A stretch of 64,000 nucleotides of DNA from Hyaloperonospora brassicae. Its lineage: Eukaryota > Oomycota > Peronosporomycetes > Peronosporales > Peronosporaceae. The stretch lies in the NCBI GenBank assembly GCA_947650285.1, contig CANTFL010000553.1, forward strand, positions 62,001 to 126,000, given 5' to 3'. Each line of letters opens with the position of its first letter. Position 1 is the first letter of the stretch. The translations under genes and the position numbers were made by a program. The notes under the pieces were generated by a model. That model did not search any database. It was not told the DNA's origin and was given only the letters and a program-made list of their open reading frames with translations. This document shows, piece after piece, positions 54,000 to 64,000 of this stretch.

Positions 54000-56900
54000 C
54001 ACTAAAAAGAAGGCGGCTTACGCCCGGGAATGACAACATGAAAGTGAGTTATATTCAAAATTTTCATATCTCGAAAACAGATGGCTAGTAGAAGCCGGTG
54101 ACTTTCAGCCACCGATTTCGTGCCCTGTCCATAGCGCTTTTAGTTTTACCTACTACTGGATACATACGTCTCGTAATATACCTTTGGTCGAAAACTCTAT
54201 TTAGTCGTATTCAATATGGAAACGATTTCGTGATTGTGAAGGACGTAACTGCGGGTGGGTCACAAAATGGTGAACCCCAAACACCAGGTCGTGAGTTTCA
54301 GTCACAATCAACTTGCACACGGCTGGACTCGAACCCGCACTTAACAGCATTTAAACTTCTATTTAAACGTTATAGCCAATCTATTGCTTTGATAAAATTG
54401 CTAACTACCCACAATATGACTCCGTTTAAAACAATACAACTCGTGCTATTATGCAATATACATCATGCACATGTCGCCGCAACATCAATCGGCAACAGTT
54501 AGGGCGTCGGTGAATGATCCGGTAGACCACATGTGTTTAAGTTATAAATATTCATTTCTAACTCATTATATATTTCTTGTGAAGATCCTAAAGTAGTACA
54601 CCTTTACATGCCAGCACTTGCCATTCATTATGATATCATATAAGTTATATACTAATCAAATTGTTCTAACTTGGCACACCTCATAAGAAAACCACGAGTT
54701 TTTTGGGAAGTGTGGCGGACACACCTTGGCTTATAATGGCATCTTTTTCAACCTTGCCTTCATTTCTCACCGACCCTTGCCATATACTATTGTTAGCATA
54801 ACATTTAAGCTAAAAATCTACATATCAATATATTGTGAGTCAATGTGCTAAGCTGCTGGCGTCAAAATTTGGGCTTGCTTACACAATGCCCTTCGACAGT
54901 AACCGATTATATACCGGTCCTTCAAGCACCTTAGTATCATATTGATGTTCGGCTTCCGTCCTCAAATCTAAAATGGACCCTGGGGACGAGTCGATAAATA
55001 CTGACACCGGTATCGGGAGGTACGTGGATCGATACCCGCGCCGTAGCGGGACTGTTGCACATCGCCGTAGATTAGCTTACAAATTCGGATACAGTGGGTC
55101 GTATACGCGTACTTATATTAACCCTAAATCTCTTCTCTCTTTCTTTTCGTCCTCGATAATCGAATATGTGGGACCGCAATCTCCTCTAAAAAAGTCGCAG
55201 TCCGTTGTAGAAGTATACTCTCATTTTCGTCAGGTATGATGAAGACCGTTTTCAACACAGGTCGTCCAACGCATTATACGGCAGTATTTACACTTTGCAA
55301 TTGTTTGCCCTTTTTCACCCGAGGACATCCTTGACTTTGGCTTAAGATGTATTGACAATTTTAAATTGACGCATTCGTATCACCGATATTTTTCTTTATT
55401 ACTGACTGATTATTTAAACCGCAATTTCTAATCAAAATCTTCTCTAGTGCTAACACATTCTCGCCTTTATCTAGCAATATATTGGTGAGTTTATCATTGA
55501 ATGTTTTTATTATTAGAGCACTCATGCGTACTCGTAGATCAAATTTGCAGAACGATTACCATTTAAACTACCTACGGGTAGGAGTTTACAATGTATAGTG
55601 GTCTTAATTGTCTTTTGTGTGAAATTTTACGCTGCCATCTAAGTGACAGAGGGCTCTTTTCATAAGTATCCACTCAGCCATATAAAAAAGACTTATAAGG
55701 GCTTAATTATATCTGTCATTCGGTCGTGATTTCTGGCAGTCTTTTAAATCAACAAACTGATATACATATATATTTTTGCATTCACTTCTCCTTTCTCAGA
55801 ATTTGGTCTTTAGATGATGCTCGTCCAGTCAAAGTCGGCGATTAGAACGAAGTTTGAGTTCATGAACCGAGTATTCAGCTGAAAACTCTCCGCCTCGTGT
55901 ACTTGCTTTCAAGCGCTGCATGGAATTCTACAGATATTTGCATTATGGTCTGCAGTTCTGCGGGAAATACAAGACCCCACGATATTTGTTTCCGGGCTCT
56001 ATCCTGACAATTGCGCGGTTTTTATATATCAAGTCCTTTTGATTGACCATTCCAGTCGACTGCAATGTCAGCTCGGCTTGTCGATTGATTTTGAACGTAT
56101 TGACTCGGTTCGAAAGCTAAATAGATGCGTACATTTTACCTCTGTACCCTATGCAATAGAAGCCATGACACGACTTGTATTTGTCAAAACGTTTAATGTC
56201 GCTTTTTTCGCCCCGTGAGCCGGTCCGGTCGAAGGTTCGTTCTTGTCGGTGCTCAAGGAATGCCAACAAAATCGTGAGACGTGCTAAGTTGCTGTGACCA
56301 AAGTGATGCGACAATTGGGTCGGCTTCGCGACGTCCAACTTATTATAGACGCCGCGATTGGTTGTCTCATCTGACAAATTGATGTACTTTACGACCATTT
56401 AGAAGATAACACTCTTGATCTCCACTCATAAGGTCGTGTGATCTTCAGACAAATTGATGTTCTATACGATGAGCCGGAAGAGTAGATTTACTCAATTGTT
56501 CCGACTTTAAGGTGCTTGATAGAATGGTATAAAGATTTCGGTATTTAATCATAAAAAACCATGCTCTAGATACAATTTGCATAGCATCTTACATATTCGC
56601 CATGTAGATTAAGACAAATGATTACACCGGAGCTTGTCTGCCGTTCTCAGACAAATTGAAATTCGTTCAAATTGTCCGTTTCAAAATTTGCCTGTCACTG
56701 TTGTCTCGTACGTCAGCAGCTGTTACCCTTCGACAGCGTCTTTTGAACGGTATCGACCATCTTCATCTTAAAACAATCTTGTATAGATTTACGTGCCTTC
56801 ATATTATATATTCTTGTCCACGCTCACTAATTAATGCGTCGAAGCTAGATCAACGATTGCAATTGTTCATCAATTTACTCGCTCGATATTGTCTGTGTAG

Positions 56901-57798
56901 GAATTGAATAAGTACGAGTAATGACTTCTATATTGAACACGATCCAGACGCGTTTCGGCCCCTGCCGGGAGTCTCGTCAGTGGCTTTATCAATCTAGTAG
57001 TGAGATCTTTCTCTGATCTGTGCTCAACGACAAAGAACCTTCTAGTAATTATTGTACCCTCACAAATCTCACACCATAACTACCAAACCTGGCAGCTGGG
57101 GCTTTGACCCGACAGGGAGTGTTAGCTATGACATCTCCACTTCTATCAGTCAGATTAAATAATCATCGTCCTCGTCCCGAAACGCAATTTCATCTCCATA
57201 ATCTTTCGCGGGCCGTCGTCGCCTCGTTCGAGGTGACTTCTACGGGTCCTCATATGGAAATCCCTCAAAATACCACGATCCTTCCCGTCAAACAGATATA
57301 TTTGTATCCTTCCAGCTTGCTCCTTCTTATGCGCACTGCATGATCTCTCGTCCGCCTCCGTCTATATTCGAATATTACCGATGTCGCCGTCCTATCTAGT
57401 TTAAATAAAAACAAGATCTACGATCAGTTGACGCTGCTTCTGTGTTAAGGCTCGGGTCTTACTTCAATTCAAGCTCATCTCCTAGCTTGGCCCTTTCTTC
57501 ATTCATTTTTCTAGCAACCGCCTGTAAGTAGAAGAGTACAGCTGCCAGATTATCACACATCGTTACACTGTACTTTTATTAATCGATTGCGAGAGATAGA
57601 CAGTGCAAGCAGATATTTCCGCCGCGCTCGTCTCATTGCATATAATGTTTAGAGTGATGCTAAAATCCGACCATTTCACTAAGTTTAATGTCAAATTTTA
57701 TTTTACACTTAATCATTTCATCGCTTTATTTAACCGGTGAAGGGTTATGTTTGCATGTAAGCTTGAGAGAATTCTTGTAGTTATAAATTAGTCATAGG
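54000..57798. other. AT-rich sequence with weak repeats
   Basis: The longest frame is 134 codons on the plus strand (54098-54502) without a recognisable family. GACAAATTGATGT occurs at about 56372 and again 75 bp later, and as GACAAATTGA near 56650, hinting at a diverged tandem repeat. A minus-strand GGTTCGAGTCC near 54340 resembles a tRNA B box without a matching A box. Confidence 0.35.
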
Positions 57799-57892
57799 TA
57801 GTTCTCCATGGTCAATCTGCAATGGTCATCGTCGCCCTTTCCTTGTAGTTCTCCATGGTCAATCTGCAATGGTCATCGTCATCCTTTCCTCA
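57799..57892. repeat. 47-bp tandem duplication
   Basis: Two adjacent copies start TAGTTCTCCATGGTCAATCT at 57799 and 57846 and differ at one or two bases, so the duplication is recent compared with its surroundings. Confidence 0.9.
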
Positions 57893-58012
57893 AATATATT
57901 AAAATATTAACCTCTTGTGTATGGCTCTTCGTCACTGCTTGTGCGTGTCTCACAACCCATGCGGGTTGCTCACGATCTCGTCCGTCTTCCTAAAAAAACT
58001 ACTCAATCACGA

Positions 58013-58440
58013 TGTGGTGGAGGGGTAATCGCTATTTTGAGTAGCCGATCCCAGCTCTCCACTGGCGTCCGGACGACCTATTAACGGAGGGGTACTTCTA
58101 TCCCGTGTTGTTTGATCCGCTCACCTTGTGTACCCGTCGATGGGGCGGGTTGCACGCTTCTAGGTGTACTCGAGTGGATGCCAGTATTAAACGTGGTTGG
58201 AATTGGTCCTACCTCGTGCAAACCTTCACACGATAGCGGGTGTACTTGTAAGGTGCTCGATATGAGTCTTCTTGGTCTCTTCGACATTGCCTTGTGCAAT
58301 GCAGATACTTGATTCACAAGCCTTCTGACCAATTAATCTGTCTCGCGACCTTACAAATTTTTCGGTTACGTATTTGCTGCGTCCGATCGTAGTTGAGGAA
58401 TATTTGAGAGTCCTTAATCCCTGGACATACAATGCAGGAT
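58013..58440 (+). repeat. LTR-family repeat, copy B
   Basis: Homologous to 5544-5955 in the same orientation: TGTGGTGG start, CTCCACTGGCGTCCGGACGA, ACGGAGGGGTACTT, CTCGAGTGGATGCCA and CGATAGCGGGTGTACTTGTA, with about 80% identity by eye. Together with the match at 59.66 kb it forms the left part of an LTR-type region that precedes the unknown gene at 60.19 kb. Confidence 0.75.
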
Positions 58441-59659
58441 ACAACTTGATAAAATTATGCAACTTTCTTGACGACGAAGATCCAATGATCCAGCTTGGAT
58501 TAGAAAGCGACAAGTGTACATCAAAGCAAATTTAAATCTGTTAAATTCTAATTAGTCACTCCAAAAGATCTGACACATCACTTGGCGTATTGTTTCACTA
58601 CTTTCGAAGCCAAGCGTATTTCTCCCAAGTGGTCGCCCCCTTATAACTATGTTGTTTTAACCAAGTGTATTCTCTTTAAAACCTTAGCTTGATTTACACC
58701 CAACTTGTATACAAAAGATCGAGATCGAGAGATCAGATAGTGTTCGAGGGACCGTGTATACAACAGATCGAGATCAAGAGCCACCCATTCCAGCCCGCAG
58801 TCTTCCAATCAGAATTATTCTCGGACTTTACTGACGTCAGCGATCTTCTGGCTCTCACGACCAACTCAAAGGTTAAATCTCGTGATCAATAATCCACTAT
58901 GAATACCACCTCTTAGGTTTCGTTGTATTGCCCCATGATCACTCCTACGGAATCATTAAAGTCTGAGACTCTTTCCGATTTTCCTTTGGGTCGAATCAAC
59001 TCATTAGTGCTTGGATCATTTCGGTTCGTGACGATCTTACACCACTCGTTGAGGTTCCGTTGCTTGCTTGTTTTTAACTTAATGACAATATGACTCGTGC
59101 TTCATTGTTCGGTACTGGATACACCATCGTACACCCCAAAAGTGCCGAGTGCGGCTCCAGCTGTAACAAAGTAGTTAATTTAAAGGAAATGGTACACCTT
59201 TAACGCACCAACTTACCAATATCGCCGGGTCAACTCGGGAAGTTTGGTTTTTGCGTCGACGTAAAACAATTGACCTTCGCAATTTACTCCTTCAAGTTTA
59301 AGTTGTGGAGTTCGCCTCACTGATATCTTGGATCCAATCCTCTAGAAATCTGCCATATCTCATCAGCCAATTAAGCTTTACCGTCTCCAACTTCACACCA
59401 GGGGATGGAAGCAGACGATTTTCTCGTTCTTTACAAAGCACCGATCGCAGTATAAACCTAGCTAGATGATTAATGGTCATGCCGGCTGATACTTATCGCC
59501 GTATCATAAGATGTGTGTTAAATAGGTAATTATATTGATACAACATCTTGCCACTGAGCAATTTTGATAGCGGAATCGAACAATCGTTCACCGGATTGTC
59601 GCCTAATAAAATTGAACAGTTCTATCTAATGGGTGTCCGAATTGCCGATTGATAAAACT
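58441..59659. other. Unassigned interior of LTR-like region
   Basis: No partner in the window and no useful frame. Around 58700-58780 GTATACAAMAGATCGAGATC occurs twice, about 45 bp apart. Confidence 0.35.
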
Positions 59660-59830
59660 TAACTTAAGATCGTTGCGAGTGCCTTCCTCGGGTTGACTTA
59701 CGCGTGTGGCACTACATGCCTAAACCTATACAAGCCCTAGCTCTCGAGGTTCGACGAAAAACTAAGTCCAGCCCGCGTGTATACTATTCGTGGAATTAAC
59801 GCGTCTCTTGGTTTTACATAATTCTGGTCC
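59660..59830 (+). repeat. LTR-family segment matching 6.47-6.62 kb
   Basis: CTATACAAGCCCTAGCTCTCGAGGTTCGACG corresponds to CTCTACAAGTTATGCCTCTCGAGGTTCGACG at about 6526-6556 (words of the two share CTCTCGAGGTTCGACG exactly), and weaker similarity continues. Its distance from copy B (1.2 kb more than at the left locus) suggests an insertion between the two blocks. Confidence 0.6.
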
Positions 59831-60019
59831 GTATCTATTGTATCCTATAATCTCTCGGTGAAGGTCACATTGGTGGCTCCCACTCTCTATCTCTAGCTGT
59901 TCCCACCCGTCTACAAATACCAATATATACTTAAACAACTTTACACTCATGCGGAACTCTAATCGTTGAGTGTAATCGACTCGTAAAGCTTTGTCGATCA
60001 GACAAGTTATATCGAATCT

Positions 60020-60147
60020 TCGACTTACGCCGACTCGTAGGTTCCCGCCGGTTCAATAAGTTACGCCGGCTCGTCGAGTTATGCCGGCTCGTCGAGTTAC
60101 GCTGACTCGTCGAGTCATGCCGACTCATCGAGTTACGCGCGTGCGAC
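60020..60147 (+). repeat. 18-bp minisatellite
   Basis: Units of 18 bp start GAGTTATGCCGGCTCGTC at 60076, then at 60094, 60112 and 60130, with weaker ones before. In one plus frame the array reads A-(D/G)-S-S-S-Y; on the minus strand it is open within an 85-codon frame with an S-T-S-R-x-x pattern. It occupies the same place, after the LTR block, as the 15-bp arrays at 6745 and 22359. Confidence 0.85.
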
Positions 60148-60189
60148 CGGATTGGCGCATTATTACTGAACATATTTCTTAAAACCACA

Positions 60190-61412
60190 ATGTTGGCCTA
60201 TAAACAATCTTATGTGGTCCTTTCCGCTCAATCTGATAAAAGGGCTAAACATACTGCGGTCTTATACAGTCGTACTTATGACCTGTCTACGAAAGAGAGT
60301 AACATTTTAGCTCGTAAAACATTTACGCCATCTTATACGATTCAATTAGTCCATCACACGGCCATTTGATGAAATATAGTCAGTCATCTTTGCGGATCAA
60401 TGATGCCAGATGATAAATGATTCGTGGTTTATGATTACCAAAAATACATGAAGGAGGATAATTATATATTTCATCTAAACCCAGCTGGCTGAAGCTGGTA
60501 TTATTCTGCTCATCTTTCACGTGTAGCGAACGACTATACACTTTTCTTCACTGTAACGGATGCCGTGTTTCGAGGCGGACCGTCATCCTCGTACAAAGTT
60601 TTCGCACTCAACAAACTTGAGCCTATCACCCAAATAGCGACTCACGTCAAATTTAATTGTGCAACACCGCATGGTCAACTAGAGCTCGATGTGACAAGTT
60701 TTGATCATTTCGACCTTTAAGCTGATGAGACATACCTTGTCTCTAAAGGCAGTAACACAACTAAATTTTTGGTAGGGAAGCTTTCGCCAAGAGTCCTGTA
60801 CATTCTCTGTTGTCGATATATTAGCAGGGAACTCCGCCCTTTGATGGCCTTGACCGTTTTTGGACGGTCCAACTCAACGTTTAGATATCGCAACCAACGT
60901 TAGATTCGCATCTAAAGTAACTTTTTGGATGTCGAACGATCGTTATGATAGTTTGCAGGTGAGAAGGAAATAGATGCACTGATATTCGTTTGCATTTCTT
61001 TGTCGTTTAACAACGATTGCATGTTTGCAAATGTGTGTTTTTTGGAGAGCGATTACGCTCGCTCTTCCCTTGGCAGACAATGTCGGACCTCCTGCTTACT
61101 GTCGTCTAAAAACGATATTTTAAAAAACGAGCGTGAGCTTGTCTAAAGTAAAGACTTGTTTGCCCACTACTACAATCTCTTGTTCTAGCTAATTCAGCTA
61201 ACAGCAAAATAAGTGGGTCATGACGCGACCAGTAATTTTTGTGTGTACATCTACCGAGCTAAAAGTAAATAAGCTCGACAGGTCAAGGATGTGCTGCGTG
61301 TACGTGTGCACATGGTATTTACCCTGACTGAGGCTTAGAAAGTGAGCACGGTCCTGGAAATCGACTTGTGGGTACCCACTCGTATGCCTGAGTCAAGTAT
61401 TAAAACTCTCTA
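60190..61412 (+). pseudogene. Unknown protein gene, broken by stops
   Basis: From the ATG at 60190 a single frame runs about 200 codons with five in-frame stops (four of them TGA where Trp would fit): MLAYKQSYVVLSAQSDKRAK, FVVYDYQKYMKEDNYIFHLN, NDYTLFFTVTDAVFRGGPSS, GQLELDVTSFDHFDL. A shift near 60790 leads to SVVDILAGNSAL and LDIATNVRFASKVTFWMSND. After a gap, QVKDVLRVRVHMVFTLTEA and VSTVLEIDLWVPTRMPESS follow at 61273-61410. The text alternates hydrophobic and polar residues, as in beta-sheet proteins. I know no such family. It starts 40 bp after an LTR-type region, so it may be a retroelement gene; a captured host gene is the alternative. Confidence 0.5.
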
Positions 61413-61485
61413 ATGATTCAAATACAAATGGTTTCATAAACTTGTTCTTTGATTGAATGAACTCAGCTTGCACAAGTAATTTGGA

Positions 61486-61929
61486 TTGGCCAAATCGTAC
61501 TTTCGTTTCACCATCAACGATGCAACGACCCTAAATGGATTTGTCCAACGAGACGGACCGCCTCAAAAAGGCTTTTTAGCGAATTATTTGTATTTGGACA
61601 TGTCAATCTTCGAGGATTCAGAGCGACACGTGCGCGTCTACGCGCACACAGTAACATCAAATTGTTGCTGTCTTCTCATCTCAGTATTTATCACTAAAAT
61701 AAATGAACTGCTTGACCATTTGACAGTATTGGTGGTGATAAATAGGCTCCCTTTTTCTTTGCTGCGACAAGCTTTACATAAAAAGTATGGCTTAATAGTT
61801 ATGTTCTTGGTCTGTGTCGAAAGTCTACAAGGTGGCACGAATAGCAGTTTAGCCATCAGTAGAATGCGTACGTTCTACCGTACTCTATTTGATGTCACTA
61901 TAAGGGCTGGAACTCCCCGCGTGGCGTGA
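61486..61929 (+). pseudogene. Unknown protein, second part
   Basis: A 147-codon open frame. Its first 60 residues (YFRFTINDATTLNGFVQRDG, KGFLANYLYLDMSIFEDSER) resemble the preceding remnant in style and probably belong to the same gene. The later part (LRQALHKKYGLIVMFLVCVE, RMRTFYRTLFDVTIRAG) has a hydrophobic stretch. A T-rich run and GCAAGGTG near 61960 could be an old splice acceptor. No family is recognised; the ATG used here may not be the original start. Confidence 0.4.
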
Positions 61930-62009
61930 AAGCTTTCCTCTTCATCCATCTTTTTTTTTGCAAGGTGAAACAATCGTGTTTGTTTGACAAGCCTCGAAGT
62001 GCTTCAAGG

Positions 62010-62460
62010 TGTAACGGGATACGCTTTCCGATTACTTTTAAGGCCTTGTGTGTTTGTAAACAAAAGTTTGCGTGCTTCCGGACACCACGGACACGTGAGA
62101 CTTAGGGAAGCGCGAGATAGAGATCTGAGCTTAGGAAGCTCAGATTAGGGGTAGATATAGTAATTAAATAAATATAGATACCCATTTTTAAACATGTTGT
62201 TGTCTTAGTCAACTAAAATTATGTACATTATCCTATGCTGGTTTCTCGATCACCGCCCATAACGCTAGCCTAGTAGATTTCGGTGGTTACATTAGTTAAT
62301 ATATTGGCATGTGTCCGTGAAGTAGTGGCACGACCTTACACATCGCCCCATAATGTAATATTCAGTAATAATTTCTTAAACAAGTAATATATAAATAAAA
62401 ATTACCAACGAAGATGCCATTCACATCAATAATGTAAAGATGAATGACGTGTAATAGACT
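62010..62460 (+). repeat. LTR-like start in plus orientation
   Basis: TGTAACGGGATACGC at 62010 has the same first nine bases as the chromovirus LTR (TGTAACGGG). GTGTGTTTGTAAAC and a long AT-rich stretch follow. The second LTR is not in the window and the end cannot be placed. It stands before a plus-strand Ty1/copia remnant and may belong to it. Confidence 0.35.
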
Positions 62461-62466
62461 TATTCC

Positions 62467-62622
62467 ATGACAGACACCCTGTTCGCCAAAGACCTAATCG
62501 TTGGTACTTTATGCGCCGACATCCTGTTCGCCGACACTTATTTGGCCGAAACCAAAATCGCCAACACAGGATTCACCGATTCTTGTTTTGCCGATATAGA
62601 TCACGGGGTCGCTAACAGATAA
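62467..62622 (+). CDS. 51-residue pentapeptide-repeat mini-ORF
   Basis: ATG at 62467 to TAA at 62620-62622, with no internal stop. It is built on a 15-bp minisatellite (nine units, 62473-62607), giving a five-residue repeat: ADILF, ADTYL, AETKI, ANTGF, TDSCF, ADIDH. This agrees with the A-(D/N)-L/x-x-x pattern of pentapeptide-repeat proteins, which fold into a square beta helix, but ten turns would make a very short one. No promoter or signal peptide is seen. It may be a chance open frame through a minisatellite. Confidence 0.3.
   Translation: MTDTLFAKDLIVGTLCADILFADTYLAETKIANTGFTDSCFADIDHGVANR
62473..62607 (+). repeat. 15-bp minisatellite, third locus
   Basis: Nine units of 15 bp, for instance GACACCCTGTTCGCC and GACATCCTGTTCGCC, starting at 62473. 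Written from GCC, the unit is GCCGACATCCTGTTC, close to GCCGACACTTGAGTC at 6.76 kb and GACGACCTCTGATTC at 22.37 kb. Confidence 0.85.
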
Positions 62623-62869
62623 ATTAAATCTATTATATCTATGGGGATTTTCTACACCATCATATTTATCTGATCCCACACACCTTCACATGGAAATCTT
62701 ACGGTAGCTACATGATAATGCGACAATGCTCACCAATAATGATAATGTAGACTCATCAAACGCCTAGATCGTACTTTTCGATGTAAATTCTTGTGACCAC
62801 TTGACCACATTGTGCCAGGCGACTGATCTATTAATTATACTTACGAAGCACAATCGTGAGAAGTCCATT
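62623..62869. other. Unassigned sequence
   Basis: AT-rich; the start of the copia remnant may lie here, but no frame can be read. Confidence 0.35.
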
Positions 62870-63660
62870 TTTTGCGGGTGCCTATAGCTGAAGAGAAGGT
62901 TCTTACCGAGCATGAAGTCTCTCTGAAACCCGCTATAGGGCCTGAAACTCGTGAACACTCGACCGTATTGTCATGTCATTTACTGGTCGAAATCTATTAC
63001 TGGATCGCTCATTGCACGCGACCTGACATTGTGTACGTGGTGCACCGTGCTACGCGTCGTTCACATGGCTCAACCGTCGCGGATTCATAGTCGCAAACCG
63101 TGCGTTGCGTTCTCTTAGCGCAACCATGGATCTGAACATTACCATGCTGTTTAAGATTGGTTTCACCGGCATATTAACTATCGAATCATTATAATGACTA
63201 TGCAGGGTCCAAGACCTACTTAAAGTCGTTAAGAGGGATAACGATATTATTAAACGGTATGTCGATGGCTTGGTAAACAGAAAAAACAAGGTAATGCCCT
63301 ATCCACTGCTGAGGCAAAATTTGTCGCGGCGACAGCTGGTGTCAAGGAAATTCTCGGCATTCGGCAATTGTGCTTATGGGTTGAGTTACCGGTGGTGCCG
63401 CAAGGGTAATGTAAATCTACAATGGAGCTGCTCTACAAAAGGTTGGAGTGAACGCTGAAGTGTACAGCTTAAACACGTTAAAATTGGTAAAAGCTTATCT
63501 TTTAACATACAAGCGATATCCATTGGACCCTACCTACGACTGCACGCAAAATAGTATCGCTGTTATTCTTACAAGGCTTTATCGGCACCAAGAGATACAA
63601 AGCTGCGGGACATCACAAAGTACATCCAACTACAAAATGAATGTGATATGGTCTTGTTGA
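62870..63660 (+). pseudogene. Ty1/copia RT end and RNase H, decayed
   Basis: The frame 62872-63090 contains WIAHCTRPDIVYVVHRATRR, the A-x-x-T-R-P-D-I motif just after RT in copia elements. Then, in changing frames: HYNDYAGSKTYLKSLRGITI (Y-S-D-A-D-W-A-G region of RNase H, here Asn-Asp), ILLNGMSMAW, STAEAKFVAATAGVKEILGI (S-x-x-E-A-E-Y motif, second Glu now Lys) and RQLCLWVELPVVP. The two changed acidic positions are catalytic, so the enzyme is dead. RT and integrase proper are missing on the left, so the copy is 5'-truncated. Confidence 0.8.
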
Positions 63661-64000
63661 TTACCATAAGTAGCGAAAGAGGGCCGTTGGAAAGCGGGTA
63701 TTAAAACGATCCACAGTATATGTCCACTGCTCGAGGTATTTCTACGAAAAAAACACATAGGAATTGTAGTTGCGACTAAGTCATGATGTTGACAGAAACG
63801 ATTGCCACTCCGTAAAAAACGAATACACTGAATATCTGTACGCGTGCATCCAATTCTTGCAGGCTATTTATGAAGCGTACACGCATTCTCATGTATCTAT
63901 GTTTCACTTGCCTGAAGTGAACTGAACGTATGCACTTAGAATCACGACGCACAACTTGTCCGTATAGACATTGTGAGGATCCAAGCCAAGTTCATGCTTC
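63661..64000. other. Unassigned right edge
   Basis: Possibly the end and 3' LTR of the copia remnant. No second LTR is seen and no frame is supported. Confidence 0.35.

Noticed and set aside
54290..54370. tRNA-like B box (GGTTCGAGTCC on the minus strand)
   Set aside because: No A box at the expected distance and no cloverleaf can be drawn.
1..64000. CRISPR arrays, bacterial operons, ribosome binding sites or rRNA genes
   Set aside because: No spaced identical repeats of CRISPR type, no operon structure and no rRNA-like sequence were seen; the content is eukaryotic transposon sequence.

Overview
The window looks like a gene-poor, repeat-rich segment of an oomycete nuclear genome (Phytophthora / downy-mildew type). 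The evidence is a secreted, EER-motif effector-like gene at 25.8-26.7 kb; several Ty3/gypsy pol proteins whose wording (SFV-N-D box followed by ALKYYSRFI, YFDD followed by IFVHS, a chromodomain core QYQYLVKW) is of the kind I know from Peronosporales retroelements; a tRNA-derived SINE; and no intact housekeeping gene. No organism can be named from the sequence alone. Nearly everything is decayed: coding stretches persist for 50-150 codons and then switch frame or hit a stop.

Layout. 0-5.5 kb: degenerate sequence with two short tandem arrays. 5.5-22.5 kb: a very large, old LTR retroelement. A gypsy gag-PR-RT-RH-IN set runs leftward on the minus strand (21.5 to 14.2 kb) and is framed by related LTR blocks at 6.0-6.75 and 21.6-22.35 kb. 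Its unusually long 3' part carries a plus-strand (antisense) coiled-coil reading frame from 7.8 kb, and a 1.95-kb LTR-like insertion with a 4-bp target duplication lies at 10.74-12.69 kb. 22.77-24.94 kb: a DNA transposon with 66-bp terminal inverted repeats and a TA duplication. 25.8-26.7 kb: the effector-like gene, with one frameshift. 28.6-31.06 kb: a Mutator-like element (103-bp inverted repeats, perfect 9-bp target duplication) that encloses a multi-repeat MYB/SANT pseudogene and a second, oppositely oriented gene fragment, i.e. a Pack-MULE-like structure. 31.2-31.4 kb: SINE. 33.8 kb: a G/C homopolymer block that looks like a sequencing or assembly fault.

34.69-42.35 kb: the best preserved retroelement, a Ty3/gypsy chromovirus on the minus strand with both LTRs (about 6-7% different by eye), primer-binding-site-like and polypurine sites, gag, PR, RT, RH, IN and chromodomain, plus another antisense reading frame between chromodomain and 3' LTR. 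42.41-43.94 kb: a palindromic-ended element with about 240-bp inverted arms. 44.70-49.8 kb: a third, more eroded minus-strand gypsy copy. 49.8-58 kb: AT-rich sequence with little recognisable. 58.0-60.15 kb: another copy of the first LTR family, followed at 60.19-61.93 kb by an unrecognised, stop-broken coding region. 62.0-63.66 kb: an LTR-like start, a 15-bp minisatellite that reads as a pentapeptide-repeat mini-ORF, and a Ty1/copia RNase H remnant.

Functionally this is a transposon graveyard with one candidate host-interaction gene, the compartment type in which oomycete effectors are usually found. The parts most worth a second look are the MYB-bearing MULE, the antisense frames between integrase and 3' LTR, the shared 15-bp minisatellite, and the unknown reading frame at 60.2-61.9 kb.
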